In this document: positions 35,968-44,926 of the stretch, piece by piece
Numbering within the stretch: position 1 is the stretch's first letter
Layout of the letters: each line of letters starts with the position of its first letter
NCBI RefSeq assembly: GCF_900113705.1
Contig: NZ_FOQI01000020.1
Location: forward strand, 21,844-85,843
Direction of reading: 5' to 3'
From: Collimonas sp. OK307
GTDB lineage: Bacteria; Pseudomonadota; Gammaproteobacteria; Burkholderiales; Burkholderiaceae_D
Length of the DNA stretch: 64,000 nucleotides
Notes under the pieces: generated by a model
What the model was told of the DNA's origin: nothing
The model's input: only the letters and a program-made list of their open reading frames with translations
The model's database searches: none
Position numbers and translations under genes: made by a program

Positions 35968-37107
35968 ATGAAAAATATGAAAATGATCCTGGTTCGACTA
36001 CTGACTTTCCTAGCAGCGTTGGCAGCAATGGCCATGGCGCCTGCGCATGCCGATGCCCCCATGGTCCCGCGCAAAGTGATTATCACCCAGGATGCCTCCG
36101 GTCCAGGCGGCACCAACATGCAATCCATACTGATGCTGCTACAAGCGCGCGATGTCGAGGTACTCGGCATCGTCGTGTCGAGCGGCGACGGCTGGCGCGA
36201 CGAGAACGCACAGCACACCCTGCGCCTGCTTGAGATCGCTGGTCGCACCGACGTGCCAGTCTATCTCGGCGCAGTTTTCCCCTTGGTCAACAATGCAGCC
36301 AAAACTTTGCGCTGGGAGCAACTCTACGGCGCATTGACCTATAAAGGCGCCTGGACTGATCCCACTAGCGACCCTAAGCGCCATGCCGATCCCTACGTGG
36401 TGCCGGCATTGGCTGAAGGCACGCCGACCACGAAGCCGGTCACAGGGAGCGGCATCGATTTCATGGTCAAGGCGGTGCACGAATTTCCCGACGCCGTCAC
36501 CATCTGGTCCGGTGGACCGCTGACCGATATCGCGCTGGCGGCCCGCCTCGACCCTGCCTTTGCCAGCCTTGCGAAGGAACTGGTCTTCATGGGCGGGAGC
36601 TTCAACCCGGTCGCGGCCGATAATGCGTTCGCCGAGGAATATCGTCACAACACCCGGCTCGAATTCAACATACGTTGGGACCCCGAGGCCGCCTCTATGG
36701 TGTTGCACGAACCTTGGAAACGCGTCGTTCAGGTGCCAGTCGATCCGACCACCGCGACGTTCTTCTCCGCGCAGCTGTTGGGCCGCCTGGGGCATGTCGG
36801 CACACCGATTGCTTCTTATCTCCACCAATACGGCATTCCTCTGCCGATGTGGGATGAACTGACGGCGATGGTCTGGCTGGACCCGTCCATCATTAAGAAA
36901 AGTGCCACCATGTTGGTCGATGTGGATACCAGTTTCACTGCCGGCTATGGCAATACCTTGAGTTGGCCGCTTGACAAAGGTCCACATCTGGGCGAGCGCC
37001 CGGTACAAGTGGTCCAAGCCGTAGATGTGCCGCGGTTCGAGCGACTAACGATGGAACTGTTAAGCCGTCAACGGCCAATCGACGTCAAGAATGGAGCATC
37101 AAAATGA
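35968..37107 (+). CDS. Exported nucleoside hydrolase-like protein
   Basis: This 379-residue protein has a clear signal peptide (hydrophobic 8-24, cleavage near PAHADA), so it acts in the periplasm. The body is the inosine-uridine nucleoside hydrolase fold: VEVLGIVVSSGDG, IWSGGPLTDIALAARLDP, LVFMGGSF, EFNIRWDPEAA and a C-terminal TLSWP. The N-terminal calcium site, normally DxDxGxDD, reads TQDASGPGGTNMQS, so several Asp ligands are replaced; this is a divergent subgroup. Classical enzymes cleave nucleosides to base and ribose. Here export plus the linked permease, ribokinase and Rbs system fit periplasmic cleavage. It overlaps the next gene by ATGA. Confidence 0.78.
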   Translation: MKNMKMILVRLLTFLAALAAMAMAPAHADAPMVPRKVIITQDASGPGGTNMQSILMLLQARDVEVLGIVVSSGDGWRDENAQHTLRLLEIAGRTDVPVYLGAVFPLVNNAAKTLRWEQLYGALTYKGAWTDPTSDPKRHADPYVVPALAEGTPTTKPVTGSGIDFMVKAVHEFPDAVTIWSGGPLTDIALAARLDPAFASLAKELVFMGGSFNPVAADNAFAEEYRHNTRLEFNIRWDPEAASMVLHEPWKRVVQVPVDPTTATFFSAQLLGRLGHVGTPIASYLHQYGIPLPMWDELTAMVWLDPSIIKKSATMLVDVDTSFTAGYGNTLSWPLDKGPHLGERPVQVVQAVDVPRFERLTMELLSRQRPIDVKNGASK

Positions 37108-38051
37108 TCGACATATTGTCTGCGAGCGCGAATCGCCACTTCGGTCTGCTGGCGTTCGGCGACCCCAATCTCGACAGGGTTTTCGCGGTCGATACGATAC
37201 CGGGCGCCGACGAGAAATGTCTGGGACGAGGGGTGGGGACATATGCCGGCGGCACCGTGGCCAATGTCGCCTGCGCCGCCAGTCGGTTGGATGTCGTCAC
37301 TGGCGCCTACGGCAGGGTGGGCGCAGATTCGACCGGGGACTTCCTGCGTGCCGAGTTTCATCGGGACGGAGTCGATACACGCTATCTGCGCAGCATTACT
37401 GGCGCTGCTTCGGCCAATGCATTGATCATCGTCGACGGATGTGGCGAAAAGGCGATGGTCTATGAACCCATGGCTGGCCGAGTGCTGGACGCCGCAACTC
37501 TAGCGCAAGCCGTGGGTGAAAGCCGCGTGATTCATGCGATGCCCTACGACCTTGACGAATTTCAAGATTTGAGCAAGCTGGCGCAGGACGCCGGAAGTAT
37601 GGTCTCAATTGATATCGAAAGCGCCATGATCGCTACACCTCGCCATTTCAACGTTTTGCTGGCATCGAGCAATATCGTATTTATGAACGAGAAGAATTTT
37701 TCTACTATCCTTCGCAAACCGGTGACAAGCGAGAACGTACGGCAGTTGCTGACACTCGGACCCGCGATGGTGGTCATCACCCGCGGCGCGCAGGGCGCCA
37801 TCGCAGTGAGCCGCTCTGAGACCATTGAACAAAGCGTCTTCGCAGCGGACGTTGTCGACGTCACCGGCGCTGGCGACTGCTTCATCGGCGCGTTCATTGC
37901 CGCGATGCTGGAACGGCAGACACTGGCGGAAGCCACCCGCTTCGCCTGCGCCGCCGCCAGTGTTGCCGTTACCGTAGTTGGCGCTCGATCGGCGTTGCCG
38001 ACCCGGGCTGAAGTTGCATCGCGATTGTCCGCTTCTCCCGTTGTTCTCTGA
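37104..38051 (+). CDS. PfkB-family sugar/nucleoside kinase
   Basis: This 315-residue kinase of the PfkB/ribokinase superfamily has GDPNLDRVF near the N-terminus, AGGTVANVACAASRLD (about 48-63) and the anion-hole/catalytic motif DVTGAGDCFIGAF (about 252-264). It has no signal, so it acts in the cytoplasm. It is not a close RbsK, since the GGKGANQA box is replaced by AGGTVANVA. Possible substrates are ribose, another pentose or a nucleoside. Its start overlaps the hydrolase stop, so the two are translationally coupled. Confidence 0.82.
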   Translation: MIDILSASANRHFGLLAFGDPNLDRVFAVDTIPGADEKCLGRGVGTYAGGTVANVACAASRLDVVTGAYGRVGADSTGDFLRAEFHRDGVDTRYLRSITGAASANALIIVDGCGEKAMVYEPMAGRVLDAATLAQAVGESRVIHAMPYDLDEFQDLSKLAQDAGSMVSIDIESAMIATPRHFNVLLASSNIVFMNEKNFSTILRKPVTSENVRQLLTLGPAMVVITRGAQGAIAVSRSETIEQSVFAADVVDVTGAGDCFIGAFIAAMLERQTLAEATRFACAAASVAVTVVGARSALPTRAEVASRLSASPVVL

Positions 38052-38115
38052 GCCGCGCAATCACCAATCCATTCAACCGCACATTCATCCACCACTCATT
38101 ACTACCAGGATACTC

Positions 38116-38772
38116 ATGCTACCTACCAGACATACCCCCGCATTTATCACATTTACTGGCGTGGACCGCGTCGAACTGATTCCAGGTATGCAAGCACTTG
38201 CAGCCCGTTATCCGATCGAGTGGGGGGTATTAATCGAATCTGATCGCGAAGGTCAATCGAGGTTCCCGGCCACCGACGTGCGTCGCGCCATTCAATGCGC
38301 AGGCCTGCGTTTGTCGGTGCACATATGCGGTCACGAAGCACGCGAAATTGCCGCCGGCAAGACGCCGCCGCTCGATCTGTCCGGCTTTGCGCGGATGCAG
38401 ATCAATCACAGCTTCAACGGCAGCAGCAAAGCAGAAATTCAGAATTGCCATACGTTCGCAGCGCGACATGGCATGCGCGCCGCGCTCCAATGTCAGCATG
38501 ATTTTCCAAGTGATTCACAGGTCGACTGGCTATATGACGTCTCATTTGGCACCGGCGTACAACCGAAGATCTGGCCCCAAATCAATATCGACCATCCTCT
38601 ATGTGGTTATTCTGGCGGATTTTCTGCGGACAACCTGGCCTCGATTGTGCCCACCTTCCCGGTGCATCCCGGTGTGGTGTACTGGATCGACATGGAATCT
38701 GGCGTGCGCACCGACGACACCTTCGATCTGGATAAATGCGCCGCCATCTGCCAACAAGTGTTCGACCGATAA
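38116..38772 (+). CDS. TIM-barrel-like protein (phosphoribosylanthranilate-isomerase-like)
   Basis: This 218-residue soluble protein begins FITFTGVDRVELIPGMQALA and continues YPIEWGVLIES, RLSVHICGHEARE, MQINHSF and HPGVVYWIDMESGVRTDD. The pattern, beta strands ending in short acidic or His-containing loops, looks like a (beta/alpha)8 barrel. I recall homologues in Burkholderiales labelled phosphoribosylanthranilate isomerase-like. No trp genes are nearby, so tryptophan synthesis is unlikely; a role with a phosphoribosyl or ribose compound is possible. ATG 38116 has an AGGA box 6 bases upstream. It sits between the PfkB kinase and the permease in one operon. Confidence 0.6.
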   Translation: MLPTRHTPAFITFTGVDRVELIPGMQALAARYPIEWGVLIESDREGQSRFPATDVRRAIQCAGLRLSVHICGHEAREIAAGKTPPLDLSGFARMQINHSFNGSSKAEIQNCHTFAARHGMRAALQCQHDFPSDSQVDWLYDVSFGTGVQPKIWPQINIDHPLCGYSGGFSADNLASIVPTFPVHPGVVYWIDMESGVRTDDTFDLDKCAAICQQVFDR

Positions 38773-38805
38773 CCCTAATCATCACTTCCAGAGAACGCCT
38801 TGAAC

Positions 38806-40143
38806 ATGAACCGGTTCCTTGACAGAATTTTCGAACTGCACAGTCGTGGCACCAGCGCCGGCAGGGAAATGCTCGCGGGCCTGACGACCTTCGCCGCGAT
38901 GAGCTATATCATCGTCGTCAATCCCATGATCCTTTCCGCCACCGGCATGGATAAGCAAAGCCTGTTGCTGGCCACCGTGGTGGCGGCCGCGCTCGGCACG
39001 CTGGTCATGGCGTTCTGGGCCAATCTGCCGATCGCGATGGCACCAGGCATGGGCACCAATATTGTCTTCGCACAGGTGTTGGTGGGACAGATGGGCGTGT
39101 CATGGCAGACCGGGCTGACCATGGTGTTTATGAATGCGGTAATCTTCCTTATCCTGTCGCTGACCAAATGGCGCTCCGCCATTATTGCCGCGTTTCCTGT
39201 CCCCATAAAACTGGGCATCCAATGCTCGATCGGTGCTTTCGTAGCCTGGCTTGGATTAAAAAACGCCGGCCTGATTGTGGCTGCTCCCGGATCGCTGATC
39301 ACTTTCGGCAAGCTGAGCGACCACGGCGCGCTGCTGGCATTGGCCGGGATCATCGCCACCCCGATGCTGATGGCGCGCCGGGTGCCAGCTGCGCTGTTGG
39401 TGTCGATTATCGCCATTACCATCGCTGGCTCGTTCATCCATGGCACGGACGGCAGACTTTTGACGGTGTGGCCGGATCACCTATTGGTCGCGCCGCATTT
39501 CAAGACTGACCTGATTGGCGCCTTCGACCTGCATCAGTTCGTGTCCAAGTTTTATCTGCTGCTGCCAATCACTCTGTATTTCCTACTCTCGGAATTTTTT
39601 GCCGGCACCGCCACGTTGTTCGGCGTCTCGCGGCGTGCGAATTTGCTGGATAGTTCCGGCCAATTGCCCAATGCCCGCGCAGCCTTTGCATCGGATGCAC
39701 TGGCGAGTGTGATCGGCGCTGCGGTTGGTACCTCGACGGTCACCGCATATGTTGAATCGGTGACGGGGGTCGAGGCGGGTGGACGCACCGGCCTGACCGG
39801 CGTCGTCGTGGCGCTGCTGTTTGCGCTGAGTCTGTTCCTGGCACCGCTGATCGCGGTGGTGCCGATGCAGGCGACGGCGCCGGTGTTAGTGCTGGTCGGC
39901 ATGCTGATGATGGAAGGCCTGTGCGAGATTGATGTCAAACGGCCCGAGGCCAGCCTGCCTCCCTTGCTCATGACGCTGGTCACCGTTTGCACCGCTGAAC
40001 TCATGGTGGGAATGGCGTTAGGTTGCTTTGCGTACACGCTGATCGTCGCCGCGCAGCCCCGCCAGCGCAAGCTAACATTCGCGGTGTTATGCCTGAATGC
40101 GGTATTCGTCCTGTATCTGATTTTACGAAACTCAATTATCTAA
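38806..40143 (+). CDS. AzgA-type purine base permease (NCS2)
   Basis: This 445-residue inner-membrane transporter of the AzgA-like NCS2 branch has about 12-14 hydrophobic segments, MLAGLTTFAAMSYIIVVNP near the N-terminus, NLPIAMAPGMGTN, and GTSTVTAYVESVTGVEAGGRTGL split across segment 10. Family members (GhxP, AdeP, AdeQ in E. coli) import adenine, guanine or hypoxanthine with protons. Here it would import bases freed by the periplasmic hydrolase. ATG 38806 is preferred over TTG 38800. A decayed copy of its 3' half lies inverted at 27806-28160. Confidence 0.9.
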   Translation: MNRFLDRIFELHSRGTSAGREMLAGLTTFAAMSYIIVVNPMILSATGMDKQSLLLATVVAAALGTLVMAFWANLPIAMAPGMGTNIVFAQVLVGQMGVSWQTGLTMVFMNAVIFLILSLTKWRSAIIAAFPVPIKLGIQCSIGAFVAWLGLKNAGLIVAAPGSLITFGKLSDHGALLALAGIIATPMLMARRVPAALLVSIIAITIAGSFIHGTDGRLLTVWPDHLLVAPHFKTDLIGAFDLHQFVSKFYLLLPITLYFLLSEFFAGTATLFGVSRRANLLDSSGQLPNARAAFASDALASVIGAAVGTSTVTAYVESVTGVEAGGRTGLTGVVVALLFALSLFLAPLIAVVPMQATAPVLVLVGMLMMEGLCEIDVKRPEASLPPLLMTLVTVCTAELMVGMALGCFAYTLIVAAQPRQRKLTFAVLCLNAVFVLYLILRNSII

Positions 40144-40163
40144 TTTTTTAAGGAAGTATTGTC

Positions 40164-40274
40164 ATGCGCAAATGGGAAGAACCCGAAAATCGCACGGCCC
40201 GCTTCGAGATCATCCTCATGATCGACGTAATGATGTGCCTGCTTCAGCCAGTCACCGATTGTCAACTGGTCTAA
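40164..40274 (+). pseudogene. Truncated ExbD/TolR N-terminus after azgA
   Basis: A 36-codon frame with a good AAGGAAG site reads MRKWEEPENRTARFEIILM, IDVMM, matching the cytoplasmic tail and start of the membrane helix of ExbD/TolR proteins (EIIPMIDVMMFLL). After IDVMM the sequence departs and stops. It is an exbD relic left of the intact tonB cluster. Confidence 0.6.
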
Positions 40275-40324
40275 ATTTAATATTAAATCAATTAAAAACC
40301 ATCTACCGGATGGAGGAGTCTGAA

Positions 40325-40447
40325 ATGAACAAAATAAAAGGTAATGCTCTTTTAAGTGGCACAAGGCGTGTTTTTGGCCTGTTGGCGAGTGATTTTGCGG
40401 ATTCGGCCCACAAAGTCATTATCGAGAGCAGCAAGTACAGCATTTGA
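40325..40447 (+). CDS. Possible 40-residue peptide gene
   Basis: A GGAGGAG box lies 7 bases before an ATG opening 40 codons (NKIKGNALLSGTRRVFGLL...). The ribosome site is strong, but no family is recognised and the frame could be the head of a truncated gene. The remaining 490-base gap (40144-40634) holds only this and the exbD relic. Confidence 0.3.
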   Translation: MNKIKGNALLSGTRRVFGLLASDFADSAHKVIIESSKYSI

Positions 40448-40634
40448 GCCAGGACGGCCAACTCAGCGTGACCACGGCGAAACTGAAAGCCGGCCCAATA
40501 GTTCTGGTCGCAATGGAGTGTTTCTTGGAATGCGTAAGCTGATGGTGTTTTATGTAAATGCATATGGCAAGTAGTTCACTCATCAGAGTGTATGTATTTT
40601 TAGCAATTGAATAGTAGCATCGGAGGAAAGAGGC

Positions 40635-41282
40635 ATGGATTTCACGCAGGATGGGAAAAACCCTTCCAGGAATATAGTTGGCATCAGCGTGGTTGTTCTT
40701 CTGCATGTAGCCCTAGTTTATGCGTTGGTTACCGGGCTCGCGCGCAAGGTTGTCGAAGTGATTCAGCAACCGGTCGAAACCAAGATCATCGAGGAGATCA
40801 AACCGCCACCGCCACCACCACCGGACAAGCCGGTTCCGCCACCGCCAAAATCGGTTGCGCCACCGCCACCGTTCATACCTCCACCAGAGGTAAAAGTAAC
40901 GCCGCCGCAAGAGAACGTGATTGCAGCTGTCACCAATGTCAAACCGCCAACCAATGACTTGCCTACTTCTGTGGCGCAACCATTGGCTACCGGTGAAGCA
41001 GGCCCTTCGCATACCAGTGCAAAAATTGCTGGCAATTGCGAAAAGCCGGAATACCCGCGGACTTCGTTGCGCAATGAGGAAGAGGGTACTGTTACTGTCA
41101 GGCTGACGATTGGCACCGACGGGAATGTGGTCGACTCCACTGTCGAAAAAGGCAGCGGTTTCAAAGATTTGGACAAGGCCACTGTGAAAGCATGGAGCTT
41201 ATGCCATTTCACCCCTGCCATGGCCGATGGTAAGCCTGTGCAGTCTACGACCAAAATGCAGTATGTCTGGAAGCTTGAATAG
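40635..41282 (+). CDS. tonB: TonB energy-transducing protein
   Basis: This 215-residue protein has an N-terminal membrane helix (about 14-34), a long proline-rich spacer (IKPPPPPPPDKPVPPPPK and on, about 55-95) and a C-terminal TonB domain: EKPEYPRTSLRNEEEGTVTV, DGNVVDSTVEKGSGFKDLD and WSLCHFTPAMADGKPV. It spans the periplasm to couple the proton motive force to outer-membrane receptors. A strong GGAGG-type site precedes it. It heads tonB-exbB-exbD-exbD and probably serves the two receptors in this window. Confidence 0.93.
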   Translation: MDFTQDGKNPSRNIVGISVVVLLHVALVYALVTGLARKVVEVIQQPVETKIIEEIKPPPPPPPDKPVPPPPKSVAPPPPFIPPPEVKVTPPQENVIAAVTNVKPPTNDLPTSVAQPLATGEAGPSHTSAKIAGNCEKPEYPRTSLRNEEEGTVTVRLTIGTDGNVVDSTVEKGSGFKDLDKATVKAWSLCHFTPAMADGKPVQSTTKMQYVWKLE

Positions 41283-41363
41283 GCTCAATTGAGCGCACCC
41301 GGCGCGAGCCCATTACCACGTCGCGAATGCGGCAATCTATTTTCTAAAATTTGGAGTATCAGC

Positions 41364-42293
41364 ATGTCTACCACTCGTAATCGCTTATCCGCCCTGGCTG
41401 CCGCCCTGATGATCTCTGCCATGACGATCTCGCCGCTGGCCGCTATCGCCCAAACACCTGTTGCAGCGGCATCTTCCGCCGCTGCTGCTTCCGCACCTGC
41501 TGCCGCCGACGCTCCAAAAGCTGCCGATGCAGCAGCGTCGCTGGCAGACACCCCGACTCCGCCGCCACAGCCGGCCGCCAAGGCAACTGTCGACAATCCA
41601 TACGGGTTGGACGCACTGTGGAAAGGCGGCGACTTCGTTGCCCGCGGCACCCTGATCATCCTGGTGCTGATGTCGATGGGTAGCTGGTACATCATCATCA
41701 CCAAGCTGATCGAGCAAGTGAAATTGATGGGCCAGGCTAACAACGCCAAAAAGACATTCTGGAAAGCCGCTACGGTTGAAGCTGGTATCGCAGGCCTGAA
41801 GCCAAACAGCGCCTACCGCTTCATCGCCCACACCGGCAGCACATCGACCGTCCATCACGATGGCGCCTTGCTGGAACAAATCGACCTGAACACCTGGGTC
41901 ACGATGTCGATCCAGCGTTCGGTGGAAAAAGTCCAAAGCCGCCTGCAAGACGGCCTGGCATTCCTGGCAACGGTTGGTTCGACTGCACCGTTCGTCGGTC
42001 TGTTCGGTACCGTCTGGGGTATTTACCACGCGCTGACAGCGATCGGTATCGCCGGCCAGGCGTCGATCGACAAGGTTGCCGGTCCGGTGGGTGAAGCGCT
42101 GATCATGACTGCAATCGGTCTGGCAGTGGCTGTGCCTGCTGTTCTGGGTTACAACTGGCTGGTTCGCCGCAACAAGAGCGCGATGGAAGAAATCCGTTCG
42201 TTCAGCGCCGACCTGCACTCGGTTCTGCTGAGCGGCGTGATGTCCTCGAGCTCGGCGGTCCAGGTTGCGCATGTCAATAAAAAGGTTGGCTGA
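41364..42293 (+). CDS. exbB: ExbB proton-channel protein
   Basis: This 309-residue MotA/TolQ/ExbB-family protein is of the long type. It has an N-terminal signal-like segment (ALMISAMTISPLAAIAQ) and an Ala-rich periplasmic stretch, then the three-helix core: GTLIILVLMSMGSWYIIITK, GLAFLATVGSTAPFVGLFG and VGEALIMTAIGLAVAVPAVL. It forms the channel with ExbD that energises TonB. ATG 41364 follows TTTGGAGT; the frame extends upstream to 41289 without a signal-like start. Confidence 0.92.
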   Translation: MSTTRNRLSALAAALMISAMTISPLAAIAQTPVAAASSAAAASAPAAADAPKAADAAASLADTPTPPPQPAAKATVDNPYGLDALWKGGDFVARGTLIILVLMSMGSWYIIITKLIEQVKLMGQANNAKKTFWKAATVEAGIAGLKPNSAYRFIAHTGSTSTVHHDGALLEQIDLNTWVTMSIQRSVEKVQSRLQDGLAFLATVGSTAPFVGLFGTVWGIYHALTAIGIAGQASIDKVAGPVGEALIMTAIGLAVAVPAVLGYNWLVRRNKSAMEEIRSFSADLHSVLLSGVMSSSSAVQVAHVNKKVG

Positions 42294-42295
42294 TC

Positions 42296-42724
42296 ATGGC
42301 GATGTCACTCGGCTCTCCCGATGGGGATGAAGACGAAGTGATCGGCACGATCAACACGACGCCGCTAGTGGACGTCATGTTGGTATTGCTGATCATCTTC
42401 CTGATCACGATTCCGGTGGTGACGCATACGATTCCAGTGAAGTTACCGAGCGAAATCGACGAACCTTATAAAACCAAGCCAGAGAACATCAACCTGGCGG
42501 TGAATAAGCAAGGCGACATGTTCTGGAACGAGCAACTGGTGCCGAACACGGCGACGTTGCTGTCGAAGCTGAAGGAAGTGGCGGTCGTCGTGCCACAACC
42601 GGAGTTGCATATCCGCGGCGATCAGCAAACCAAGTATGAATATATCGGCAAGGTGATCCTGACTGCACAGCGGGCAGGGATCGCCAAGATCGGTTTCATT
42701 ACTGAACCGCCTGCGCGCAACTAG
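42296..42724 (+). CDS. exbD: ExbD-like protein 1
   Basis: This 142-residue protein has one N-terminal helix carrying the functional Asp (TPLVDVMLVLLIIFLI) and a periplasmic domain ending in IAKIGFITEP. It starts 2 bases after exbB. It is part of the ExbB-ExbD motor complex. Confidence 0.92.
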   Translation: MAMSLGSPDGDEDEVIGTINTTPLVDVMLVLLIIFLITIPVVTHTIPVKLPSEIDEPYKTKPENINLAVNKQGDMFWNEQLVPNTATLLSKLKEVAVVVPQPELHIRGDQQTKYEYIGKVILTAQRAGIAKIGFITEPPARN

Positions 42725-42742
42725 CACACATGCCAACCACAT

Positions 42743-42770
42743 CGTCATTCCCACGTGCGCGGGGATGACG
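42743..42770 (+). repeat. REP-like palindrome between the exbD genes
   Basis: CGTCATTCCC and GGGGATGACG form an imperfect 10-bp stem around 8 bases. Such CGTCATTCCC hairpins are common dispersed extragenic repeats in proteobacteria. It may tune expression of the downstream exbD. Confidence 0.6.
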
Positions 42771-42820
42771 GGGTCGCCTAGACGCTGGTGGCGTATGAAA
42801 GGCATTAAGAGGAGTATTTT

Positions 42821-43255
42821 ATGGGTATGAATGTAGGTTCTTCCGGCGGCAGCGCCAATGATCCGGAACCGATGATGGAAATGAACATGACGCCGTTGAT
42901 CGACGTCATGCTGGTGTTGATCATCATGCTGATCATCACGATTCCGATCCAGAATCACGCCATCAAGCTGAACATGCCAACCGGTAATCCACCGCCGCCA
43001 CTGGCCTTGCCGGTGGTAGACACGGTAGACATCGATCCGACCGGAACAGTGATGTGGAACGGCACGCCGATGGCCAGCCGCGCGGAACTGGAAGATCGCT
43101 TGAAGACGGTGGTTGCAGGCGGCAATATCGATGAAGTGCATCTGCGTCCGAACAAGCTGGTGGAGTACAAGTCGGTCGCTGCCGTGATGGCATCGGCGCA
43201 GCGGCTGGGCGTCACCAAGATCGGTATCGTCGGCAACGAGCAGTTCATGGAGTAA
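42821..43255 (+). CDS. exbD: ExbD-like protein 2
   Basis: This 144-residue second ExbD has MTPLIDVMLVLIIMLIITIP as the charged membrane helix and a periplasmic domain ending LGVTKIGIVGNEQF. Two different ExbD proteins behind one ExbB occur in other proteobacteria, where they support particular receptors. An AGAGGAG box lies 10 bases before the ATG. Confidence 0.92.
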   Translation: MGMNVGSSGGSANDPEPMMEMNMTPLIDVMLVLIIMLIITIPIQNHAIKLNMPTGNPPPPLALPVVDTVDIDPTGTVMWNGTPMASRAELEDRLKTVVAGGNIDEVHLRPNKLVEYKSVAAVMASAQRLGVTKIGIVGNEQFME

Positions 43256-43422
43256 CACGCTTTTCATAGTGGTACGAGGCAAGTAAATAGCTTCGTGCAG
43301 CATGAGATGTGTGCGCACTGATTTCCCGAGTCTCTGTAGGTATTAGGATCCGTTTTAAGGCTGTAATGTGACTCTCATTTCGTCAGCGGATCCATTTTTT
43401 ACCACATCTATTCTTTGATTCC

Positions 43423-44706
43423 ATGACTATTTTTTCCTTCCAAAAATTACGATTTGCGCCAATTTTCATGTTGGTGACTGCACTGGGGTTAAGTAGCGTA
43501 CTTCCTATATTTTGGTTTGCTCCCAGCGCTTATGCAGCGGATGATAAAGACCAAGTCAAAGCCGAGACAGTGCGTCCGGAAGTAGGCATACCGTTGCAAG
43601 CAGCGCAGACGCTCATCAAAGAAGAAAAATATAAAGAGGCGCTTACCAAGATCGCTGAAACTAATGCTGTTGCTAACAAGACAGCCTACGAAATTTATTC
43701 CATCGACCGTATGCGTGGTGCCACAGCAGCACGTGCTGGTGACGCCAATTTGGCGGGAGCATCGTTTGAGGCGGTGATTGCTTCCGGACGTTTGGCGCCA
43801 GCAGAGCAGGCGAAGATTGTCCAGGCTCTGGGCGGCTTGTACTACAGTGCAAAAAATTACCCCAAAGCCATTGAATGGTTATCGCGTTCGTTGAAAGAAA
43901 ACGGCGACGATCCGCAAACACGCACCTTGTTGATACGGTCGTACTATCTGAGTAACGACATTCCACGCGCTACCAGCGAACTGCAGAAAGACATCGCTGC
44001 AGACGAGAGCGCTGGTCGTACGCCAACTGAGATTAACTTGAAATTGCTGGCCAATTGCGCACAGAAGCTAAACGACCAAGCAGCCTACGTTATCTCCTTG
44101 GAGAAACTCAATACCTACTATCCGAAGAAGGAATACTGGACTGATTTACTTAGCCGCGTCCAGAGCAAGCCAGGTTTTGCGGACCGCCTACTGCTTGACC
44201 TGTATCGCTTGAAAGCGGCCACTGTGCAACTGCAAACCGATACAGAGTTTACCGACATGGCGCAACTGGCTTTACTGGCGGGATTTCCCGCCGAGGCCAA
44301 GAAAATCATGGATCAAGGTTTCCAGTTGGGAGCGTTGGGCAGCGGCCCGGACGCCGCCAAACAAAAGCGTTTACGGGATCAGGCAAACAAGGCTGCGGCC
44401 GACGACCAGAAAACTATGGCGCAAAGCGAAGCGTCGGTATCCAGTGCGAAAGAAGGCACCGGCCAGATCAATCTGGGTTATGCACTGGTCACCGCTGGTC
44501 AGTTTGATAAAGGTCTTACCTTGATGGAGGACGGCCTGAAAAAAGGTAACGTCAAGCATGGTGACGACGCCAAACTTCACCTCGGTATTGCATACCAACT
44601 GGCGGACAAGAAAGACAAGGCGATTGAAGCTTTTAAGACCGTTCAAGGTACAGATGGAGCCGCCGATTTGGCACATCTTTGGATCGTGAAAATGAGATCG
44701 CCTTGA
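43423..44706 (+). CDS. Exported TPR-like protein
   Basis: This 427-residue protein has a signal peptide ending about AYAAD (residue 39) and repeated helix pairs of TPR type, for example LGGLYYSAKNYPKAIEWLSR, INLGYALVTAGQFDKGLTLM and LHLGIAYQLADKKDKAIEAF. The last two copies are clear. It is periplasmic by inference. It lies 167 bases after exbD on the same strand and probably belongs to the TonB system; TPR proteins accompany exbBD clusters in several bacteria. The partner is unknown. Confidence 0.75.
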   Translation: MTIFSFQKLRFAPIFMLVTALGLSSVLPIFWFAPSAYAADDKDQVKAETVRPEVGIPLQAAQTLIKEEKYKEALTKIAETNAVANKTAYEIYSIDRMRGATAARAGDANLAGASFEAVIASGRLAPAEQAKIVQALGGLYYSAKNYPKAIEWLSRSLKENGDDPQTRTLLIRSYYLSNDIPRATSELQKDIAADESAGRTPTEINLKLLANCAQKLNDQAAYVISLEKLNTYYPKKEYWTDLLSRVQSKPGFADRLLLDLYRLKAATVQLQTDTEFTDMAQLALLAGFPAEAKKIMDQGFQLGALGSGPDAAKQKRLRDQANKAAADDQKTMAQSEASVSSAKEGTGQINLGYALVTAGQFDKGLTLMEDGLKKGNVKHGDDAKLHLGIAYQLADKKDKAIEAFKTVQGTDGAADLAHLWIVKMRSP

Positions 44707-44926
44707 AATATACTTTTCGACATGTGGAGGACATTCTGTTCGTGCAGAGTGATAGCATGCGCGACAAAAAAACGTTGTGCTGGAAGATGCGACAAATCAC
44801 TGCACATTGAAATTTTATGCAAAATGTAAGTAGCTGATTTTCCGAGTAAATTCTAATCTAACCGTATTAATTTGTACGGAAAGTACGATAGTCCTGAGTT
44901 AAGTGGATAAGTGAAAGTTTTACATC

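Noticed and set aside
36139..37017. 292-codon minus-strand frame opposite the nucleoside hydrolase
   Set aside because: It is a shadow of GC-rich coding sequence; the composition (many His/Arg/Gly) is typical of antisense frames.
41385..42272. 295-codon minus-strand frame opposite exbB
   Set aside because: It is a low-complexity Arg/Gly/Ser-rich antisense frame; ExbB is clear on the other strand.
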